Shown piece by piece: positions 59,722 through 64,000 of a stretch of DNA of 64,000 bases (position 1 is its first letter; every line of letters begins with the position of its first letter). The stretch spans positions 1 to 64,000 of the forward strand of contig JANTUC010000007.1 of NCBI GenBank assembly GCA_026873275.1. The letters are read 5' to 3'. The notes under the pieces were generated by a model. It was given only the letters and a program-made list of their open reading frames with translations, was not told the DNA's origin and searched no databases. A program made the position numbers and the translations under genes. Source of the stretch: Pseudopithomyces maydicus. Lineage: Eukaryota > Ascomycota > Dothideomycetes > Pleosporales > Didymosphaeriaceae.

Positions 59722-60949
59722 CTACGCAACCTTCCTCCCAACATTCCCCACCCCCTCCCCACAACACTAACCACCACCTCGCCATCATCTTCTTCACTCT
59801 TACTCCTCAATCCCCACGCCACGCCCGTGAAAGCCTTGACATCGCGCCCCAACTGCACCGCATCCTCGGAGCCCAGGACATCGCGTCCAAGACACACCCT
59901 GCCGACGTCCTCGCTGCCCATGGCCATGAGCAGCAACATAGTCTCCAGCGCCGTCTCCTCGACGCAGCCACCTTTGCTGATCTTCTCCAGCAGCTGGTAC
60001 GCGCACTGCTTACCCAGGTCCTCGGGTGTGACGCCGCCGGCAGCGGGGCTGGCGACGTCCGCGCTGAAGAGGCAGTGGGTGGAGGACTCGGCGACGAGGC
60101 TGAGGCCGAAGCCGACTGCGCCTTTTGTCTTGCCGTTGGAGTTTGGGTCGGAGCGGGAGGAGGAGGTGGATGAGGCGACGAGCGGGGCGCTGGACACGTC
60201 GGAGAAGATGTATGTGTCGGGCACGAATTTATTGAGGACGCCGCGCGCGGAGTCGATCATGCGGGCGTTGTTGCTGCCTGAGACGCCGACGGCGTAGGCG
60301 ACGCCTCTGATCTGCTTTACGCGGCCCTTATTCATGAGGTGCAGGGTCTTTGGGAGGCGAACCTGGTGGCCGAAGACGAGCTGGACTTCGCCGCCGGCTG
60401 GTTTGCCCTGGGCGGGGCTCGCGCTGCGGCGCAGGATGCGGAGCTCGATGTTGCGGTCTATGCCGAAGCTCTTGTAGAGGGGGAGGATGGCGGTGCGCAC
60501 CGTGTCGACGGAGATGTCGCCTGAGGAGGTGGCGGCGGTGACGCAGCCCTCGCCGTGGAGGACGACGTTGAGCTTGTCCTTTGCGAAGGGGGCGAGGACG
60601 GCGAGGGGGACGAGCCACCAGGAGGCGCCGCGGCGGGCGCACTCGCGGGGGATTTCGTGGCGGAGGACACCGCCCATTGCGCCGAGGCCTTCTGCGCTGC
60701 CGGTGATGAGGCCGGGGCGGTAGACGAGGGTTGTGCCGGTCATTGAGAATTGGATCTGGGCGCCATTTGTAACGGCGTCGAGGAGGCGGATGAAGTTTGT
60801 TTCGTGGGGGCGAGACCTGGACGTGTGGAGGAGGGACGGATTTTGGAGATGCGGATGGGGCGGCCGGTGAGGGTGGAGAGCAGGAGCCGGGTGGTGAGGT
60901 GGCGGTGGCCTTCGAATTGAACGAGCGGCTGGACGGTTTCATCGGCCAT
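59722..60949 (-). CDS. RCL1: RCL1-like ribosome biogenesis protein (two frame breaks at G/C runs)
   Basis: Single exon, about 409 aa if one base is restored in each of two runs (60806-60810 and 59751-59755). It starts MADETVQ at 60949. The conserved N-terminal block FEGHRHLTTRLLLSTLTGRPIRI is in the first frame, TNFIRLLDAVTNG and TLVYRPGLITGS follow in the second, and the third ends with a short Gly/Val/Arg tail and TAG at 59722. The HGEG and GVTPEDLGKQ segments match RNA 3'-terminal phosphate cyclase-like proteins. Rcl1 works with Bms1 in the nucleolus in processing pre-18S rRNA and is essential in yeast. Two disabling mutations in a single-copy essential gene are unlikely, so sequence error is the better reading. 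Confidence 0.9.
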
Positions 60950-61222
60950 GATTGCGGTTGGGGGTGAAACGGTTGGGCAGAAGAAAGGCAGCGCAAGTTG
61001 TGGTTGTTGAAAGTATGCAATTGCAGACGCGGGACATGAACTTTTTCTGCCACGCTAGTCTCACCGCTTGCAGGGGTCTCCAACTGCTCTACATGGTATG
61101 TACTGGTATATCGACACAGGCCTTGCCACTTGCAAACCATGTCTTTCGTAAATGCTTCAGGAAAAACGCGTATAAACAGAAAAGTCTAGCGAACGCCACC
61201 CAATGAGAACATCAACCCAGCT
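60950..61222. other. Promoter of RCL1 and 3' flank of KEX2
   Basis: Spacer of 273 bases between two minus-strand genes. No features seen. Confidence 0.5.
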
Positions 61223-63778
61223 CTACTGTCTCTTGCCCCCTTGGCTTCCACTGGAACTGCTCCCCCCAGCATCACTTCCATCGTCCCGTCCTGCCTTCTC
61301 GTCAAATCGCTCCTCGCGATCCCGGTAAGGCGCATCGCCGTCATCGCTGTCACTCAACAGGTCTTCGTCGCTCTCACCTGCGAATGCATCGTAAAGCTCA
61401 CCACCACGCTTCGTCCTCTTGCCCTTCCTACCCGCAGCTCCGGCACCCAGCATCCTCGCGTTCTCATCGTCGTCCACGTCGTCAAGAACTTCGAATTCGT
61501 AGTTGTCACGGCTCGATTGCAGGCGCTTGCGGCGTGCGAGGAAGAAGTATGTAGCTAAAGCGGCACAAAAGACGATGATCAGCCCAATGCTTCCATAGAT
61601 CCAGATTTGCGTGCGCTTGGACACACCAAACGTGGGGAAAATGCTTGGCAGGAAATTCTCTGGAGCAGCCGAAGCGGAAGCAGAAGCGGAGGAGGACGTC
61701 GTAGGCGCGGTAGAGGAAGGAGCCGTGGTAGGAGCCATGGATGCAGAAGACTCTGTCGACTGCTCCACGTCAGTGGGCTTGCTAGAAGGCTTCTGGTTTA
61801 CCGGACGAGTAGGCATTTCCGAAGGATTGACCGTGGCAGTCTTGGTACCTGAAGATGGGACCGAGATTGAGGTCGTGTGCGCCGGGTGGTCGATGATCAC
61901 GTCGTGGTCATCGTCGTCGTGCTCAGTGGGGAGAGGTCGGAGCTTTTGCTTGGATGCATCGATGCACTCGCCCCAAAGGCGAAGCTTCCAGTCTGTAAAG
62001 GTACCGACCTCGGCGTTAACCTTGGTGTCTTTAACGATAACGGTCCATTTTCCGATGCCCTTCTCGCCGAAATGGGCCACGCTCATGAACGTCCAATCGA
62101 CGTAACCGTAAGGCGCGTCGTCGTGTTCGCGCGCAGTTGACAGGTGGCTGGTCATGCCTTCAGGGCTGAGAAGCTCCACGCTGAGGTCACCGCGACGCTG
62201 ATGGTCAATGTTCATGGTCAATGTGATGTGCTCCACACGCTCAAAGTTGGCCTCCTTAAGCATCTTCTCCGTGACTTCGAAAGTGCTGGCAATTCCCTGT
62301 TCACCCTGAGGAATAGGCTTCTTAACATGCATCCACGGCGACCAGAACCAAGCCTGCGGCTTTACCAACTTCCAGTTCTTGGCAGCTTCGACAATGGCCC
62401 ATGCGTCCAGCTTTCCATAACCGAATTGATGGCTGAAAGTGCGACCAGTTCCGGGTGTCTGGGTCCAGTCGCTAGGCTCGTCGAAGGGAACAGCATTCAA
62501 AACGGAGAGCCACTGCATGTCACGCCAAGTCAGCTCGGGACGAGCCTGGAGAACAAGAGCATAGACACCGACACCGATGGGACCGGCAGCGGAAGTGCCG
62601 CCGTGCTGAGCCGTGCACTTGTTCGCGCCAACATCGGTTGTGTGAATCGAGTCGCCGCTTCCGCTGGAGTAAGTGACTACGAGTTGGGCAGAGCACGCCT
62701 CGGAGTAATACGGGTGCTTGTTATTCTTGTCGATTGCGCCGACTGTGATGCTGTAGATGCTGTTGGTGTAGCCGTCGAAGTTGCAGTTGTCATCGCTTGC
62801 CGCGCCATTGCCTGCTGCGAATACGTAGATTGAGCCCTTGCCCTCGCGGCCTTGCTGAACAGCGGTGATCATGGCCTTCTCGATGAGGATTCCAGGGGCT
62901 TGCATGGTCCTGCCATCATCAGGCGGGCCCCAGGAGCAGGAGTAGATATCGTTCAGTTCCATCTTGTAGTTGATGGCGAGTGCCTCGTCTAGGTCAGTGA
63001 TTTCGCCGGATAGAATACGGACACCAGAAATCTTGGAATCGTAGGCCAGACCAACACCGCAAGCATCGTTCCTTCCGGCAGACACTTCGCCAGCGCATCG
63101 GGTGCCGTGGTGGTCGTCGGAGAGCTTGGGCACGGGCAGGTCCTCGTGGTCGTTGAAGTCGTACGAACCCTCGGCGAAGAAGTTGTCCTTCAAATCTCTG
63201 CTGTCCATATCAAGCCCATCGTCCACGATGCATGCTGTGACATTCTTGCCAGTGATTCCTTGTGTCCAGACATCGGTAACGTTGATATCGTTTCCGGGCG
63301 TCACCACGTTGAAAATGTGCCACTGCTCCTCGAAGATAGGATCCTTGATCTGGAGGCGGTTGGCGATCTCGCGCTGTGCCTTGACCGCGTCGCTCTCCTT
63401 CGCCCTCGGGTCTTCCGGTATCCTGCTGCGCTTCCAGTGTCTCGGCTTGAGCTTCTGCTTCTGGGAGAAGCGCACGCTGTCGAGGACGTGGTACTCGGGG
63501 CCGACTTCGCGCTTCCGTCGTCGGCGCTTGAGCTCCTGCACGGCGCTGTCGACAATGTCGTTCTCGTGCGTGGGCGCTTTGAACACGTGGTGGTCTTCCA
63601 GCGCAGGGAAGGGGCCATCGTAGGTGAGGCCCAGGTGGGCGGCCAGCTCGGCCGGGGAGGTGGACGAGGTCAGGTGGACGGCGTAGTAGTTGTGCGAGGA
63701 GTAGTTGCGCGGTGGGAGATGGGCCGTCGACGCCAGCGCCGCTGCCGAAAGCAGGCTCAGGGATGTGGAGATGCGCAT
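61223..63778 (-). CDS. KEX2: Kexin (KEX2) proprotein convertase
   Basis: Single exon, 851 aa, complete. It cleaves secretory proproteins after Lys-Arg or Arg-Arg in the late Golgi. It has a signal peptide (about 19 aa), then a propeptide with basic processing sites (KRRRRKREV near 84-92 and RHWKRSR near 113-119). The subtilisin-like domain carries the catalytic triad Asp186/187 (IVDDG), His224 (DHHGTRCAGE) and Ser396 (GGTSAAGP), with an Asn324 oxyanion residue (AAGNGAASDD). A P domain follows at about residues 475-620, then a Ser/Thr-rich stalk, one transmembrane helix (IWIYGSIGLIIVFCAALATYFFLA) and an acidic cytoplasmic tail for Golgi retention. No frame breaks despite GC-rich sequence. Core gene, useful as a synteny anchor. 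Confidence 0.97.
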   Translation of the reverse strand: MRISTSLSLLSAAALASTAHLPPRNYSSHNYYAVHLTSSTSPAELAAHLGLTYDGPFPALEDHHVFKAPTHENDIVDSAVQELKRRRRKREVGPEYHVLDSVRFSQKQKLKPRHWKRSRIPEDPRAKESDAVKAQREIANRLQIKDPIFEEQWHIFNVVTPGNDINVTDVWTQGITGKNVTACIVDDGLDMDSRDLKDNFFAEGSYDFNDHEDLPVPKLSDDHHGTRCAGEVSAGRNDACGVGLAYDSKISGVRILSGEITDLDEALAINYKMELNDIYSCSWGPPDDGRTMQAPGILIEKAMITAVQQGREGKGSIYVFAAGNGAASDDNCNFDGYTNSIYSITVGAIDKNNKHPYYSEACSAQLVVTYSSGSGDSIHTTDVGANKCTAQHGGTSAAGPIGVGVYALVLQARPELTWRDMQWLSVLNAVPFDEPSDWTQTPGTGRTFSHQFGYGKLDAWAIVEAAKNWKLVKPQAWFWSPWMHVKKPIPQGEQGIASTFEVTEKMLKEANFERVEHITLTMNIDHQRRGDLSVELLSPEGMTSHLSTAREHDDAPYGYVDWTFMSVAHFGEKGIGKWTVIVKDTKVNAEVGTFTDWKLRLWGECIDASKQKLRPLPTEHDDDDHDVIIDHPAHTTSISVPSSGTKTATVNPSEMPTRPVNQKPSSKPTDVEQSTESSASMAPTTAPSSTAPTTSSSASASASAAPENFLPSIFPTFGVSKRTQIWIYGSIGLIIVFCAALATYFFLARRKRLQSSRDNYEFEVLDDVDDDENARMLGAGAAGRKGKRTKRGGELYDAFAGESDEDLLSDSDDGDAPYRDREERFDEKAGRDDGSDAGGSSSSGSQGGKRQ

Positions 63779-64000
63779 TGCGACTGCTGGGCTGGGTGCA
63801 GCCTAGTGCATGCACTCGGTCGAAGGGCGGGCGTGGATGAAGATGCGGTAGCTGGTGTTGATGTCGGCGAACAAGCGACCGTGTCCTCGTTGATAAGGAT
63901 GTTGGGACGTTGGGAGTGGGAGGGGAGTAGAAAGCGGCGAAGGAGTTAGTGAGAGGTTTCGGGTAAGACTAGGTATTGTTCGACCAGCTGCACGGGGCGG
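63779..64000. promoter_or_regulatory. KEX2 5' flank
   Basis: 222 bases upstream of the KEX2 start codon to the window edge. No gene or recognisable element is seen; by position it is promoter or leader. Confidence 0.4.

Noticed and set aside
60328..61140. 270-codon Arg/Pro-rich open frame on the minus strand
   Set aside because: It overlaps RCL1 in another phase. Extreme Arg/Pro content is what a GC-rich coding region gives out of frame.
63107..63949. 280-codon plus-strand frame and similar frames at 62144-62833
   Set aside because: Antisense of KEX2, which has a complete catalytic triad.
1..64000. CRISPR arrays, bacterial operons, riboswitches
   Set aside because: The sequence is a fungal nuclear chromosome end with spliced genes. 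No spaced direct-repeat arrays were seen.

Overview
The window is the end of a chromosome from a filamentous ascomycete (Pezizomycotina; the class cannot be fixed from sequence alone). It opens with about 19 copies of CCCTAA, the C-strand of a TTAGGG telomere. Genes have GT-AG introns of 44-80 bp. The repeats are densely transition-mutated in the manner of repeat-induced point mutation (RIP). Gene families are typical of the group: PTH11-like receptor, HET, DUF6594, AA9 monooxygenase, Zn2Cys6 factor.

Layout. 1-12.5 kb is subtelomere: telomere, AT-rich decayed DNA, one gene for a small secreted protein (1354-2033), two foldback elements, LTR scraps, and a 5.9-kb RIP-mutated Ty3/Gypsy chromovirus on the minus strand with two 351-bp LTRs (5301-11163). 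13-36 kb is an accessory zone: two more small secreted proteins, a PTH11-like membrane protein, an O-methyltransferase, a P450 pseudogene, an extracellular intradiol dioxygenase, a large membrane protein, an intact flavin-dependent halogenase, an AA9 lytic polysaccharide monooxygenase and a threonine aldolase. 37-46.4 kb holds a DUF6594 membrane protein, then an ankyrin/CorA-like membrane protein, a HET-domain protein and an unknown protein, head to tail on one strand. From about 47 kb come a Zn2Cys6 regulator, an S41-type peptidase, a Fig1-like membrane protein, RCL1 (ribosome biogenesis) and KEX2 (proprotein convertase). The last two are conserved core genes and mark the passage from subtelomere to core chromosome.

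Functional reading. OMT, P450 relic and halogenase within 13 kb look like the tailoring part of a secondary-metabolite cluster, but no polyketide or peptide synthase is present. The AA9 enzyme and the secreted dioxygenase fit growth on plant matter. The ankyrin/CorA plus HET pair is the most suggestive unexplained association and could be a self/non-self recognition module (inference).

Data quality. Six genes between 36.5 and 61 kb, including RCL1, need one extra G or C in a run of 4-5 G/C to stay open: eight places, always a missing base. This looks like uncorrected long-read homopolymer error rather than gene death, so those genes are annotated across the breaks. Exon coordinates were read by eye from splice signals and frame. 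Protein identities rest on motif recognition; no database search was run.
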